DNA of 64,000 nucleotides from CAWAND01 sp963807065 (GCA_963807065.1 CAWDZQ010000003.1:248001-312000), one strand, 5' to 3'. Counted from the stretch's first letter, positions 1 through 8,962 are shown. The notes: a model not told the origin generated them from the letters alone. Program-made: numbers and translations.

Positions 1-398
1 CCGTTGACGCTGTCCAGGTCGGCCAGAAATATCCCACTCTCAAGCATCCTGATTTCGGCATGAAGGCGGGATACGCCCATATCATAAGCTTCGCGCGTCG
101 CCAGGTCGATATCCGGCACGACGGCCTGGCCATCCACGGCACGCCCCAAAGTGAAATTCTCGCGACCGACCAGGGAGAGAATCTCGCCTGACGAAAGAAC
201 ACGCAGTCCCATCATCGCGCCCGATGCCAGCTCCGGCTCAGGGGGAGCAGGTTTGGTGGTGTTGGCTTCACTCTCCAGGCGGTCGCGGGGGATGCTTACG
301 GTGGGCATCGGGGAGACGTGAACCAAACGGCTGCCGCATTCCGTGCAGTAAAGGGTGCCCACAAACTCCTGATGTTTGCAGTTGGGACACTCAATCAT
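1..398 (-). CDS. Zinc-ribbon / FHA domain protein (3' end outside window)
   Basis: The reverse strand from an ATG at 398 encodes at least 132 residues and runs off the left edge, so the C-terminus is missing. The N-terminus has two CxxC pairs (CPNC and CTEC), typical of a small zinc ribbon. After a Pro/Glu-rich linker an FHA domain begins, recognisable by the LVGRENFTLGRA and VSRLHAEI segments and the final DLDSVNG. FHA domains bind phosphothreonine peptides, which fits the kinase and phosphatase upstream in the same operon. Its start overlaps the stop of the DnaJ-VWA gene by 8 bases, implying translational coupling. It is probably a reader of the phosphorylation made by the kinase; the target is unknown. 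Confidence 0.8.
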   Translation of the reverse strand, partial: MIECPNCKHQEFVGTLYCTECGSRLVHVSPMPTVSIPRDRLESEANTTKPAPPEPELASGAMMGLRVLSSGEILSLVGRENFTLGRAVDGQAVVPDIDLATREAYDMGVSRLHAEIRMLESGIFLADLDSVN

Positions 399-1884
399 CG
401 GTGACACCGCCCGACTCGGCGTGAGCGGGGAGGAGCAGCGCCCGGGTTCCGTACTTCAGGATCTTCTCTCCTTCAGTGGAAAACCGGCGGGCCCTGGCGA
501 GGTTCTCGGCTTCGTTCAGAGCGGCTTTGGCCAGGTCTCGCTGCCCGTTGGCCAGCAGGTGGGTTGCCAGGTTCTCCAGACGCTGGGCAGCGTGGCTGGC
601 GTGACCAAGCTCGGCCTCGTGTCTGGCCATATCCTGCATCCTATAGAGAGCGATCGACGACAGGGCCTCCACGATCTCCTGAGGCGGTGGCTGCGAATCC
701 GGTTGGTCGGAAACGACGTGTTCGACCAGGACGGGTAAGCTATGCGTCTCGCCGCCTTCGGCCAACAGGTCACCCACAACGTCGAAGTGGGCCAATGTGA
801 GCATTTGTTGGTCGCCGAGTGGGTGGATGACGACTTCCATCAGGATCCGGATGATCTCGTTGGCCGGCAGATTGCCAAGCTTGAGGGGCAAGCTATCCGA
901 AAGCACCATCGGCTCGGGACGAAGACGGTAGGCCGATCGCAGATCAACGTATTGGGACAAGCTGCCTTCAAGCCGAACGCGGCTGGCAATGACCTTGCTG
1001 AGAGAATCGAAGATGTTCTCGAGCAATGCCGTCACAGCGCGGGGGCTGTCAAGGAAGAGGACATGGCCCCCAGTCCTACCGGCGAGGTCGTCAAGGAAGC
1101 GGTCGCTCCAATCGGAACCGATGCCGACGCCATTGATAGAAATCCCGCGCTCGGCCACCTTGCTGGCCAGGTCCAGACAGCCGGCTTCGTCGCCGTAGGT
1201 TCGGCCATCGGTGAGCAGGATGAGATGATTGACGCCCTCTTTGGTGAAGTTGAGCTCAAGCTGCTCCAGTCCCATTTGCAAGCCCTGCAGAATCTCAGTC
1301 CCCCCTTCGGCTTGAAGCAAGCTCAAACGCGCCCTGGCCACGCTCAAATCACGTGCCTGATCGGGGGACACGATCAATTCGGCGTGGTCGCTAAAGGCCG
1401 TCACCGAGGCCTGGTCCTGCGCCTGAAGCGATTTGAGAATCTCGTGCGCCGCCGAACGAACATGATCGAGGCGCTGGCCGCGCATCGAGGTGGATCGGTC
1501 GATGACGAGAGAAAGGTTGACCGGCGGCCGGACGTGAGCCACGGCTTCCTTCGGTTCAATGTCCAGAAGCATGTAGTGGACCTGAGGCTCAGGGAGCTGA
1601 AGCAGGGCTCTCCGGCTGTGCAGCACCCTGGTGGAGAAAGGCGACTGCGCCGCCTGTTCGAGCTCCTCCTCCGCCAGCTCCTGATCATAGGCCCGACGGG
1701 CGTCGGCATCAACCAGGGTCTCGTAGGCCTGGCTGATATCGAGGAAGACCTCGGTGTCCCCGGGCCGCTCATTGCGGTCGGGGTGCAGGCGCAGTGCGGC
1801 CTGCCGGTAAGCGCGCCGCAGCTGGTCGGTTGAGGCGTTCCTCGGAACTCCGAGCAGGGAATAGTAGTTCTTCCTACCCGCCAA
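391..1884 (-). CDS. J-domain plus von Willebrand factor A domain protein
   Basis: 497 residues. Residues about 5-70 form a DnaJ J-domain with the HPD motif (LHPDRN), which normally stimulates the ATPase of DnaK. Residues about 120-300 form a VWA domain with an intact metal-ion adhesion motif DRSTS and the later TDG. The C-terminal third is helical and of unknown function. No signal peptide is seen, so it is likely cytoplasmic. The start is a TTG preceded by GGAG. It lies 14 bases after the PP2C gene and overlaps the FHA gene, in the order kinase, PP2C, DnaJ-VWA, FHA. The J/VWA fusion suggests a chaperone-assisted scaffold within the signalling operon; this role is inferred. Confidence 0.8.
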   Translation of the reverse strand: MAGRKNYYSLLGVPRNASTDQLRRAYRQAALRLHPDRNERPGDTEVFLDISQAYETLVDADARRAYDQELAEEELEQAAQSPFSTRVLHSRRALLQLPEPQVHYMLLDIEPKEAVAHVRPPVNLSLVIDRSTSMRGQRLDHVRSAAHEILKSLQAQDQASVTAFSDHAELIVSPDQARDLSVARARLSLLQAEGGTEILQGLQMGLEQLELNFTKEGVNHLILLTDGRTYGDEAGCLDLASKVAERGISINGVGIGSDWSDRFLDDLAGRTGGHVLFLDSPRAVTALLENIFDSLSKVIASRVRLEGSLSQYVDLRSAYRLRPEPMVLSDSLPLKLGNLPANEIIRILMEVVIHPLGDQQMLTLAHFDVVGDLLAEGGETHSLPVLVEHVVSDQPDSQPPPQEIVEALSSIALYRMQDMARHEAELGHASHAAQRLENLATHLLANGQRDLAKAALNEAENLARARRFSTEGEKILKYGTRALLLPAHAESGGVTDD

Positions 1885-1898
1885 AGGCCGGCTCCCGA

Positions 1899-2810
1899 TT
1901 ACACAGGTGGAAAGGAGATCAGGAGCGCGGTGATGTTATCCGGCCCCCCTGCCGCGTTGGCGGCATGGACGAGTTCTTCACACGCGCTCTGTGGAGTGGG
2001 AGCGGTGTGGATGATGCGCTGAATGGTTTCGTCAGAAATGACGCCCCACAGCCCGTCGGAGCAGAGCAGGACATACCCGCCGTGGGGCACCGGGTGGGAC
2101 ACCACGTCCACTTCCAGGTTGGCGCCTTGGCCGATGGCCCGGTACAGCACGTTGCGCTGCGGATGGGTGGCCATTTCATCGGGAGTCAGTTGCCCCAATT
2201 CGTTCAGCCTCTTGACCAGAGAGTGATCGCGCGTGATGACCTGGGATCCGTTGCCATCGATAACGTAGGCGCGGCTGTCGCCGACGTGCCCGATAGTGAG
2301 CTGCTCCCCCAGCAGAACGAGGGCCGTCAACGTCGTACCGCCCCCTGGCACCTGATTGACCACCGACTGATTGGCATCTTCGAGGGCGGATGTGATCACC
2401 TCATGAAGCGAGCGGTCTTCGCCTCGGCCATCCGGGTTGAACAGATTCAGGATCGTCTCGGACGTGAGGTGTTTGGCGACCGTGCGAATGGAAATGGCGC
2501 TGGCCACCTCGCCCGATCGGTGTCCCCCCATCCCGTCGGCCACAATGAAAAGCCCAAAATCGGGCATGGATTCCTGTCCGTCCACATGCCCGGTTAGCAG
2601 GAACATGGCGTCCTCATTGTGATCCCGCTCCATGCCCTTCGACTGGGCCGCACCGTAAGTGAGATGGCGAACCATGACTTCGGGCGGCGCCCCATTGACA
2701 AGCGCGGGGTTCAACGGAGCTGTCTTGGCGTCTTCGCGCGCCACCTGCTCACCCGACGCAGTGCTCGGCTTGCCCATCAGCCGGTCAAAAAAGCGTGTCA
2801 GGAGACTCAT
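1899..2810 (-). CDS. PP2C-family Ser/Thr protein phosphatase
   Basis: 303 residues. The PP2C metal-binding motifs are all visible: DHNEDAMFL, VADGMGGHRSGE, GHVGDSRAYV, CSDGLWG and GGPDNITALL. The first about 50 residues are an extension without recognisable features. PP2C enzymes use two Mn/Mg ions to dephosphorylate Ser/Thr residues. The partner is most likely the kinase encoded 33 bases upstream on the same transcript. The FHA protein downstream would complete a kinase, phosphatase and reader set. No transmembrane segment is seen, so the protein is cytosolic. Confidence 0.93.
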   Translation of the reverse strand: MSLLTRFFDRLMGKPSTASGEQVAREDAKTAPLNPALVNGAPPEVMVRHLTYGAAQSKGMERDHNEDAMFLLTGHVDGQESMPDFGLFIVADGMGGHRSGEVASAISIRTVAKHLTSETILNLFNPDGRGEDRSLHEVITSALEDANQSVVNQVPGGGTTLTALVLLGEQLTIGHVGDSRAYVIDGNGSQVITRDHSLVKRLNELGQLTPDEMATHPQRNVLYRAIGQGANLEVDVVSHPVPHGGYVLLCSDGLWGVISDETIQRIIHTAPTPQSACEELVHAANAAGGPDNITALLISFPPV

Positions 2811-2843
2811 CCCGATCGCAACCTGCTTTCAATAGGGACCATG

Positions 2844-4715
2844 TCAGGTCAGAAGTGCGTAGACCCGATGGTCGGTCGAGCCAAAATATAGTGTGTTCTC
2901 GACGAGCACCGGCGTACCCGTGATGGGACCACCGGTCGTGTACTTCCAACGTTGTCGTCCTGACCGGTAATCGAGGCAGTACATGGCGCCGTCGACCGAC
3001 CCGCAGAACAGGGAATCCTCATGCACGATGGGCGAGCCAGTCACCTGGTGTTCCGTCTCGAAGCGCCACGATTCCCGGCTGCTTCTGGCGTCGATGGCAT
3101 AGATGTTGCCGTCGGCCGCACCGGTGAAGATTTTGCCTTCTTCGAATACCGGCGTCGAGATGGATGGACCGCCCATGCGAAAGCGCCAGACTTGCCATCC
3201 GCCATCGACTTCGACGGCGTACAGCGTCCAATCCATGGATCCAAAGTACAGCAGAGAATCGGCCATGACCGCCGAGCCCGTCACGGCCCGCTTGGCCCGG
3301 AAGCGCCACTTGACCTCGCCTCGGAAATCGACGCAGTAGAAGTCTCCGCTCTCGCTGCCAAAGTAGATCCGTTCTTGATCGACCAGGGGTTTGGAGCGGA
3401 CGGCCGCCGCGGCCTCGACCCGCCACGCACGTCGGCCGGTCGTGCTGCTGACGACATGCAGATACCGATCATCGGAACCGAAGAAGATGTGACCCTGAGA
3501 AGCTACCGGAGAGCCTCGCACCGGACCCTCGGAAGCGTAGGTCCAAAGCACCTGGCCCGTCTCCGGGCTGAGGGCGTACAGCCGATGATCTTCAGAAGCC
3601 ACGTAGAGGGCATCATCGTAGATCATGGGAGTGGTTGGGATGCCGCCTTCAGTGGCGAATTTCCACAGAAACTTGCCGCTCTTGCTGTCCAGGGCGTAAA
3701 GGTTGTTGTCGTAGCAGCCGACGAAGAGTTTGCCATTGTGATTGACTGGCGTGCCCCGGATCTCATCCTCGCACTCGAAGGTCCACAGGGCCTCGATCTC
3801 GTTGCGCGGCTTGAGCCCGGCCGACGTGCGGGCAGGGAGCATGCCCGTTTGCTTGGCGGCCGCGATCAGCGCATTGCGCATCGATTCGGCTGTCTGATAG
3901 CGATCCTTGGGGTCATACGCCAACGCCCCGTTGACGACGGCCTCCAGCTCTGGGGAGACTCTGGGGTTGATATCCCGAATCGAACGTTCGGCAAATGAAA
4001 ACGGGGGCTCCGATCGGGGGTCACGGCGGGTGAGCAGGTGGTGCAGGGTCGCTCCCAACGCGTAGATGTCTCCCACCGGCGACGCCTCGCCACGGTACTG
4101 TTCCGGCGGCGAGTATCCCTCGGTGCCGATCATGGTCCCCTTCTCGCCTGGCTGGAACACCCTGGCGATTCCGAAGTCGATGAGCCGGATGTGGCCGTGG
4201 TGGTCAACCATCACGTTCGAGGGTTTCATATCGCGGAATACAACCGGTTGAGGTTTGTGATTGTGAAGATAGGTCAGCACGTCGAGGAGCTCAATTGACC
4301 ACGCCACAACCTGCTCCTCCGAGAGGAATTCATCGCTCTCGTGCAGGATCGCCTCCAGGTCTTTGCCCTCGATGAATTCCATCACCAGATAGGAACTGCT
4401 TTCATGCGTGAAATAGTCGTAGATACGGGGGATGGCCGGATGGGAGAGGGTGGCCAGAAGGTCGGCTTCCCGCTCGAAATTGCGGATGACCATCTCTTGC
4501 ATCGTCGGATCGGTGGCCATGTTGATCATTTCCTTGACGGCCACCAGCTTGGTCACATTGGGAAAGTGGAGATCTCGGCCCTTGTATACCGAGCCCATGC
4601 CGCCAGTTCCGAGGACGCCCAGCACCAGGTAACGGTCCTGGAGGGTAACCCCCGGCTGAATCTGGCCAAAATGGCTGGTCTCGTCGGTATTTAACGCGCG
4701 AGTCTGACGGCGCAT
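2844..4715 (-). CDS. Ser/Thr protein kinase with C-terminal PQQ-type beta-propeller
   Basis: 623 residues from the ATG at 4715; a longer reading to 4796 would extend through the promoter and is rejected. Residues about 20-290 are a Hanks-type kinase: glycine loop GTGGMGSVYKG, catalytic FRDMKPSN (HRD with Phe for His), and LIDFGIA as DFG. From about residue 310 to the end, repeats of the type W-F-x-V-x-G-x-x-Y-A-D form a PQQ/quinoprotein-like propeller. No membrane segment separates the two halves, unlike PASTA or extracellular-sensor kinases, so the propeller probably binds a cytosolic ligand or protein. This gene heads the four-gene signalling operon. A sigma-70 promoter lies just upstream, and GGAG precedes the ATG. 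Confidence 0.92.
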   Translation of the reverse strand: MRRQTRALNTDETSHFGQIQPGVTLQDRYLVLGVLGTGGMGSVYKGRDLHFPNVTKLVAVKEMINMATDPTMQEMVIRNFEREADLLATLSHPAIPRIYDYFTHESSSYLVMEFIEGKDLEAILHESDEFLSEEQVVAWSIELLDVLTYLHNHKPQPVVFRDMKPSNVMVDHHGHIRLIDFGIARVFQPGEKGTMIGTEGYSPPEQYRGEASPVGDIYALGATLHHLLTRRDPRSEPPFSFAERSIRDINPRVSPELEAVVNGALAYDPKDRYQTAESMRNALIAAAKQTGMLPARTSAGLKPRNEIEALWTFECEDEIRGTPVNHNGKLFVGCYDNNLYALDSKSGKFLWKFATEGGIPTTPMIYDDALYVASEDHRLYALSPETGQVLWTYASEGPVRGSPVASQGHIFFGSDDRYLHVVSSTTGRRAWRVEAAAAVRSKPLVDQERIYFGSESGDFYCVDFRGEVKWRFRAKRAVTGSAVMADSLLYFGSMDWTLYAVEVDGGWQVWRFRMGGPSISTPVFEEGKIFTGAADGNIYAIDARSSRESWRFETEHQVTGSPIVHEDSLFCGSVDGAMYCLDYRSGRQRWKYTTGGPITGTPVLVENTLYFGSTDHRVYALLT

Positions 4716-4739
4716 AAGCTCCGATCCCTTGGTTGCGTG

Positions 4740-4767
4740 ATTATAGCATGGCGCCTTGCCTACGCAA
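4740..4767 (-). promoter_or_regulatory. Sigma-70-type promoter of the kinase/phosphatase operon
   Basis: On the minus strand TTGCGT (4762-4767) is followed after 16 bases by a perfect TATAAT (4740-4745). The predicted transcript start is near 4733, giving a leader of about 18 bases before the ATG at 4715. Confidence 0.7.
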
Positions 4768-4825
4768 CGCAGCGCTGGTCCCCCTGGAGCTTGCAATCAC
4801 CTTGCGGCTGATTCGATTACTGGGG

Positions 4826-5851
4826 TCAGCGGCTGCGCGTTAGGAGGCGATTGGCCAGCTGAGTGAGTTCTTCTGCGGCGGGCGCCGCGGGTTGGGCATG
4901 CTCCAGGTGTTCCAAAGCAAGATCGGTGTGGTGTTCGGCGGATGATTGGGCGTGGTCGAGGGCTCCGCAGTCCTCCAGGGCGGCCCTCATCGCGGCAATA
5001 TCGCTTGGAGAGGGTATAGGCAGCGACCATAAGGGGAGGAAGGATTCGCAGTGAGTCAGGCCAAACACCACCGGCAGGGACTTCTTGTGCGAGACCAAGT
5101 CGTCCCCGGAGGGCTTCCCCGTGATATCTGGGGTTCCCCATATTCCCAAGATATCGTCCAGAATTTGAAAAGCCATGCCCATATGGTGGCCGAATTGGCG
5201 GAAGTGCTCCACCCTGTCCATCGATGCCCCGGCTACCATCGCCCCTGAGGCGCACGCAGCGGCGATCAGGGAGGCGGTCTTGCCCTCGATCATCTCCAGA
5301 TAATCTGCTTCCGTTATTGATTGCCGGGCCTCGTAGTCCAGATCAAGGTGCTGGCCCAGGGTGACCCGCAAACAGGCCTCGTCGATCCTCGCTTGCACGT
5401 CTAATGCTAGGCTCGGCGCCACGCCCGAAAAGACGAGGCGCTGGCTCGTCAGGTGGCTGAGGATGAGGAGGGCGTCACCTGCGTTCAACGCCTGGGGAAG
5501 ACTCCACGCTTTCCACAGGGTCGGTCTCCCGCGCCGCGTGGCGCTGTTGTCCTCGATGTCGTCATGGATAAGTGAGAAGTTGTGAATCAGCTCCAGGCCG
5601 CTGGCAGCCGGGAGTGCGCCATGCCAATCTCCGCCAGCCGCCTGGCAGCACAGCAGACACAGGAGCGGCCTTATCCGCTTCCCAGACGCCTCAAGGGACG
5701 CATCTTGCCAACCAAAATGGTAGGCGATGCGTTGGGAAAATCCCTTGTAGTAGGCGGAACGGTTGAGCGGTGATGTGGCCTCTTGAAGGTCTGCTTCGAT
5801 GGCACGGAGCATGTCCGTGCGCGCGCCTTCAGCGGGGCCGTGGGTAGTCAT
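4826..5851 (-). CDS. Polyprenyl diphosphate synthase, probably geranylgeranyl type
   Basis: 341 residues of the trans-isoprenyl diphosphate synthase family, which condenses isopentenyl diphosphate with allylic diphosphates. The first Asp-rich motif is DDIED in LIHNFSLIHDDIED. The second region is DDILGIWG, with Gly at the last Asp position, as in many bacterial and archaeal GGPP-type enzymes. Phe lies five residues before the first motif, which in the archaeal family favours a C15-C20 product. The start codon overlaps the stop of the IPP isomerase gene by 4 bases, so the two are cotranscribed and supply precursors for isoprenoids such as carotenoids or quinones. Exact chain length cannot be set from sequence alone. 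Confidence 0.9.
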   Translation of the reverse strand: MTTHGPAEGARTDMLRAIEADLQEATSPLNRSAYYKGFSQRIAYHFGWQDASLEASGKRIRPLLCLLCCQAAGGDWHGALPAASGLELIHNFSLIHDDIEDNSATRRGRPTLWKAWSLPQALNAGDALLILSHLTSQRLVFSGVAPSLALDVQARIDEACLRVTLGQHLDLDYEARQSITEADYLEMIEGKTASLIAAACASGAMVAGASMDRVEHFRQFGHHMGMAFQILDDILGIWGTPDITGKPSGDDLVSHKKSLPVVFGLTHCESFLPLWSLPIPSPSDIAAMRAALEDCGALDHAQSSAEHHTDLALEHLEHAQPAAPAAEELTQLANRLLTRSR

Positions 5852-6879
5852 GGCAGGTCGATCAAGGGGGCGCTGCGAAGGGCGGAAAGGTCGGCGGAGC
5901 CGGTCGTGAACATGCAGGCCCGGATTTCGAAACGTGTGTCCTGGATGACGGCCACCAGAGCTTCGTCAGAGATATCGGCCGCCTTCAGGAAGGGGCTGGC
6001 CATGCCTGCCAGATCAGCTCCCAGGGCAATGCATTTGGCCATGTCGATCCCGCTCCGGATGCCGCCGGAAGCGATCAAGGGGATCTCAGGGAGCTCAGCG
6101 CGAACCTGCCGCACGGCGATCGCCGTAGGAATCCCCCAATCGATGAAGGCGGCTGCCAGCTTTGCCTGGCGGGCGTTCTTGGCACGGTGCATCTCGACCT
6201 GCGACCAGGATGTTCCCCCGGCACCGGCCACATCGATGCCCGCCACGCCGACGTCCACCAGCCTTCGGGCCGCCCTTCCAGAAATCCCCCATCCAACTTC
6301 CTTGGCCAGCACGGGAACCTCGAGCTTCCGGCAGACGGCCTCGATCTTAGGGAGAAGGCCTTCGAAATTCGTATCCCCCTCGGGTTGGAGAGCTTCCTGG
6401 AGGGCATTGAAATGGAGGTAAAGGGCGTCGGCTTCGATCATTTCAACGGCCCGCCGACATTCGTCCACGGAGTAGCCGTAATTGAGCTGCACGGCCCCAA
6501 GGTTAGCGAAAAGCAGGATGTCGGGAGCCACCCGGCGGACCTGGAATGTCCTGGCCAAGCTTTCATCTTCAATCGCCGCTCGGATCGACCCCAGGCCCAT
6601 GGCGACGCCCTCGGACTGGGCACCTCGGGCAAGGGTCAGATTGATCTTCTCGGCGCGTGCCGTGCCACCGGTCATGGAGGAAATCAATATTGGGGCCCGC
6701 AGAGGCTTGCCCAAGAATGAGAGTGACGTGTCAACAGCGGCGAGTTTATGCTCTGGGACGGCATTGTGCTCGAACTGAATCTTCTCCAGTCCGCTCGTCA
6801 GCCGCGACTGAACGTCCTCTTCCAGGTTCACCCGGATGTGGTCGGCTTTCCGTTCGGCCGTGGGCGTAACTTTGGACAT
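5848..6879 (-). CDS. fni: Type 2 isopentenyl-diphosphate delta-isomerase
   Basis: 343 residues, the usual length. The family is FMN- and NAD(P)H-dependent and interconverts IPP and DMAPP. Visible motifs are RKADHI near the N-terminus, SSMTGG, LHFNALQEALQPEGD with the catalytic Gln, KEVGWGIS, GAGGTSWSQVE and the phosphate-binding SGGIRSG. The gene is the first of a two-gene operon with the prenyl synthase and diverges from acpP. AGGA lies upstream of the ATG. Type 2 rather than type 1 isomerase is common in Chloroflexota, Firmicutes and Archaea. Confidence 0.95.
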   Translation of the reverse strand: MSKVTPTAERKADHIRVNLEEDVQSRLTSGLEKIQFEHNAVPEHKLAAVDTSLSFLGKPLRAPILISSMTGGTARAEKINLTLARGAQSEGVAMGLGSIRAAIEDESLARTFQVRRVAPDILLFANLGAVQLNYGYSVDECRRAVEMIEADALYLHFNALQEALQPEGDTNFEGLLPKIEAVCRKLEVPVLAKEVGWGISGRAARRLVDVGVAGIDVAGAGGTSWSQVEMHRAKNARQAKLAAAFIDWGIPTAIAVRQVRAELPEIPLIASGGIRSGIDMAKCIALGADLAGMASPFLKAADISDEALVAVIQDTRFEIRACMFTTGSADLSALRSAPLIDLP

Positions 6880-7020
6880 GAAGGGGTGTTCCTATTGGCG
6901 GCGGAGGGCGGATGCCATCTTACCAGCCGGTTTTAAGGGTGTCAACTTGCCGCCCCATCCCGTGCGGTCTACGTTACAATAGGCAAAGCTCTCGACCAAT
7001 CCGGAGTGAGGAGATAGCAC

Positions 7021-7257
7021 ATGGCAGACACATACTCGGAAATCCAAGACATCATTGTTGAACTGCTCGGCGTCGATCCTGAAAAAGTCACGCATGATGC
7101 GAAGTTTCGCGAAGACCTTGAGGCGGACTCCCTCGACCTGGTCGAACTCATCATGGCGTTTGAAGAGCAATTTGGGGGCGAGATTTCAGATGAGGATGCC
7201 CAGAAGATTACGACCGTGGGCGAGGCAGTTGACTACATCGACAGCCACATGAAGTAG
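7021..7257 (+). CDS. acpP: Acyl carrier protein
   Basis: 78 residues, normal for ACP. The phosphopantetheine attachment serine is in EADSLDLVELIMAFEE, and the protein is acidic and helical. It carries growing acyl chains in type II fatty acid synthesis in the cytosol. A good GAGGAG ribosome site precedes the ATG, and an intrinsic terminator follows, so it is a single-gene unit. fabF and plsX, which use ACP-linked substrates, lie about 15 kb away in this window. Confidence 0.97.
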   Translation: MADTYSEIQDIIVELLGVDPEKVTHDAKFREDLEADSLDLVELIMAFEEQFGGEISDEDAQKITTVGEAVDYIDSHMK

Positions 7258-7281
7258 TCTTCACCCAGGACGAGTGGAAAC

Positions 7282-7305
7282 GGGGCCGCAGGCGGGCCCC
7301 TTTTT
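7282..7305 (+). terminator. Intrinsic terminator of acpP
   Basis: GGGGCC (7282-7287) pairs with GGCCCC (7295-7300) around a 7-base loop, followed by TTTTT. It lies between the convergent acpP and ChlI-like genes. Confidence 0.85.
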
Positions 7306-7307
7306 CG

Positions 7308-8447
7308 TTATGCCTGCTCCGACCCGTCCATCAGGCGGCGGAGTTCTTTCTCCTCCTCTTCCTGGTTACTGAAGAAATCTCCCATGAAGTGAGATCGCCG
7401 CAGGCGAAGTGCCATGGGGGCGACACGGCGGATATCGTCGGGGGTGGCTTCTGGCCGGCCATCGGCTACGGCCAGGGCAAGGGCGGCTTCAAAAAGCGTA
7501 ATCTCCGCTCGTAGCGAGTCAATGTCGAGCTCCTGGATCAGGGTGAGTCCCACCTTTTCGGCGGCCGGTGATAACTTGACCTCCGCCAACGCGTCCCGAG
7601 CTTGGGTGAGCTCACGCTGTGCGAGGGCCGTCGCTTCGGCATATGCCTCGACGACCTGGCGGGGGTTCTTCCGATAGGCAAGAGATCGCCGATAGGCCTC
7701 GAGGCGATCGCTTGGGTCGGGCAGGCCGCGAACAAAGACCCGCAAGCCAAAGCGATCCATGATTTGGGGTCGAAGCCGTCCTTCCTCGGGATTCATCGAT
7801 CCTATCAGGACGAACCGGGCGCGGTACGTGGCAGCCAGCGCGCCGCGGTGCACGCTGTAGATCCCTTGAGCGGCGGCGTCGAGGATGGCATCGACGATTT
7901 CATCTTGGAGCAGATTCACTTCGTCGACGTAGAGCACATTCTGGTCGGCGCGCCCCATCAGGCCTCTGTTCAACCGCATTCTGTGGTGCACGGCTGCCCG
8001 CTCATCAAGCCCTCCGACGACGTCTTCCAAGCGGGCATTCAGTGGCAGATCAATCAGCCGAACCTGATCCCTGAAGGTGAGCGGTTCTGCTTGGCTGTAC
8101 CTCTTGGCGCAGTCGGGGCACACGGCGTCCATTCCGCCGGCCTCGATGTCTTCCGGCAGGCATCCGTAGGGGCAGCGGCTTCGTTCGACCTCCGGGAGCA
8201 AATCCGACAGACTCCGGACGGCGGTCGTCTTCCCCGTGCCGCGGGGACCAATCAGCAGTGCCCCGCCGAGGTTGGGATTGATGGCGGCCAGGATCAGGGC
8301 CAGCTTCATCTCGTCCTGACCCACCAGAGCCAGGAAGGGAAAAGGGAGATGTTCGGCCAGGCCGAGATCCTCGGGTGCCGGGGCTTCTAGGAAGCGCTTG
8401 GCGCTCGATTTCTCAAGCAGCTCGGTGAGGGAGCGGACGTCGTTCAC
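7308..8447 (-). CDS. AAA+ ATPase related to magnesium chelatase subunit I (ChlI/BchI-like)
   Basis: 379 residues. Walker A is GPRGTGKT (about residue 66), Walker B is VLYVDEVNLL, and the GSMNPEEG sensor segment and C-terminal helical lid follow, as in ChlI. Between Walker A and B there are four cysteines (RCPYGC and CPDC) that could bind a metal. No subunit D or H gene and no other porphyrin gene is adjacent, so chlorophyll synthesis cannot be inferred; a MoxR-like chaperone or cobalt-chelatase ATPase role is equally possible. A GTG start overlaps the stop of the thioesterase gene by 4 bases. Confidence 0.82.
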   Translation of the reverse strand: MNDVRSLTELLEKSSAKRFLEAPAPEDLGLAEHLPFPFLALVGQDEMKLALILAAINPNLGGALLIGPRGTGKTTAVRSLSDLLPEVERSRCPYGCLPEDIEAGGMDAVCPDCAKRYSQAEPLTFRDQVRLIDLPLNARLEDVVGGLDERAAVHHRMRLNRGLMGRADQNVLYVDEVNLLQDEIVDAILDAAAQGIYSVHRGALAATYRARFVLIGSMNPEEGRLRPQIMDRFGLRVFVRGLPDPSDRLEAYRRSLAYRKNPRQVVEAYAEATALAQRELTQARDALAEVKLSPAAEKVGLTLIQELDIDSLRAEITLFEAALALAVADGRPEATPDDIRRVAPMALRLRRSHFMGDFFSNQEEEEKELRRLMDGSEQA

Positions 8448-8962
8448 GAATCGCCCTCCTCCCGACGTTCGCGCTCGCGCTGTGCCAATCGATAAGCCTG
8501 GCGATCCCGACCAGCCTGTTGGCGGAGTTTCTCTATGTCGGTTTCTGCCAACAGGGCGGGAACCCGCTTTGGGCGGCCATCTTCGTCCAGGGCGACGTAC
8601 ACAAGGTAGGCGGTGTTGGTATGGGTCTGCTCTCCGGTGACCGGGTTTTCTGCCAGCACAGAAACGCGAGATTCGAGCGACGTGTTGCCGACGTAGGTCA
8701 CCTCAGCCTTAAGCACAACAAGGTCCCCGATGCGTATGGGTTCGTGAAACCGCATCTGATCGATGGCCACGGTCACAACCCGGCTCTGCGCGTGCCTCAT
8801 GGCCGCCAGGGCACCTGCTTCGTCGGCGAGCTTCATGATCAGCCCGCCGTGGACGTCGCCAAGCAGATTGGCATGCTCGGGCTGCATGAGCTGGCTGAGC
8901 GTGACCCGCGAAGCGCTGACAGGCTTGGCGGCAGGCGTGCTCGGGGCAGATTTGGGACTCAA
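8444..8962 (-). CDS. Hotdog-fold acyl-CoA thioesterase (YciA/BFIT-like)
   Basis: 172 residues. The single hotdog domain contains NLLGDVHGGLIMKLADEAGALAA, with the Asn and Asp typical of cytosolic acyl-CoA hydrolases of the YciA group, followed by the VTVAIDQMRFHEPIRIGDLV strand region. A charged helical tail rich in Arg and Glu follows. It would hydrolyse acyl-CoA to free acid and CoA. The TTG start overlaps the upstream stop by 4 bases, and its own stop overlaps the ChlI-like start, so three genes are translationally coupled. Confidence 0.87.
   Translation of the reverse strand: MSPKSAPSTPAAKPVSASRVTLSQLMQPEHANLLGDVHGGLIMKLADEAGALAAMRHAQSRVVTVAIDQMRFHEPIRIGDLVVLKAEVTYVGNTSLESRVSVLAENPVTGEQTHTNTAYLVYVALDEDGRPKRVPALLAETDIEKLRQQAGRDRQAYRLAQRERERREEGDS

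Noticed and set aside
742..1833. Long plus-strand frame (363 codons) opposite the DnaJ-VWA gene
   Set aside because: The opposite strand has clear J-domain and VWA motifs; this frame has none.
4797..5255. 152-codon minus-strand frame overlapping the prenyl synthase
   Set aside because: It is a different frame of the synthase gene with low-complexity, Arg/Pro-rich translation.
7398..7413. Fourth -24/-12 like site (TGGCACT-N4-CTGC)
   Set aside because: It lies inside the ChlI-like coding region, lacks TTGC and precedes no gene.
7308..8447. Evidence for photosynthesis from a ChlI-like gene
   Set aside because: No other pigment gene is nearby and ChlI-like ATPases serve other roles.
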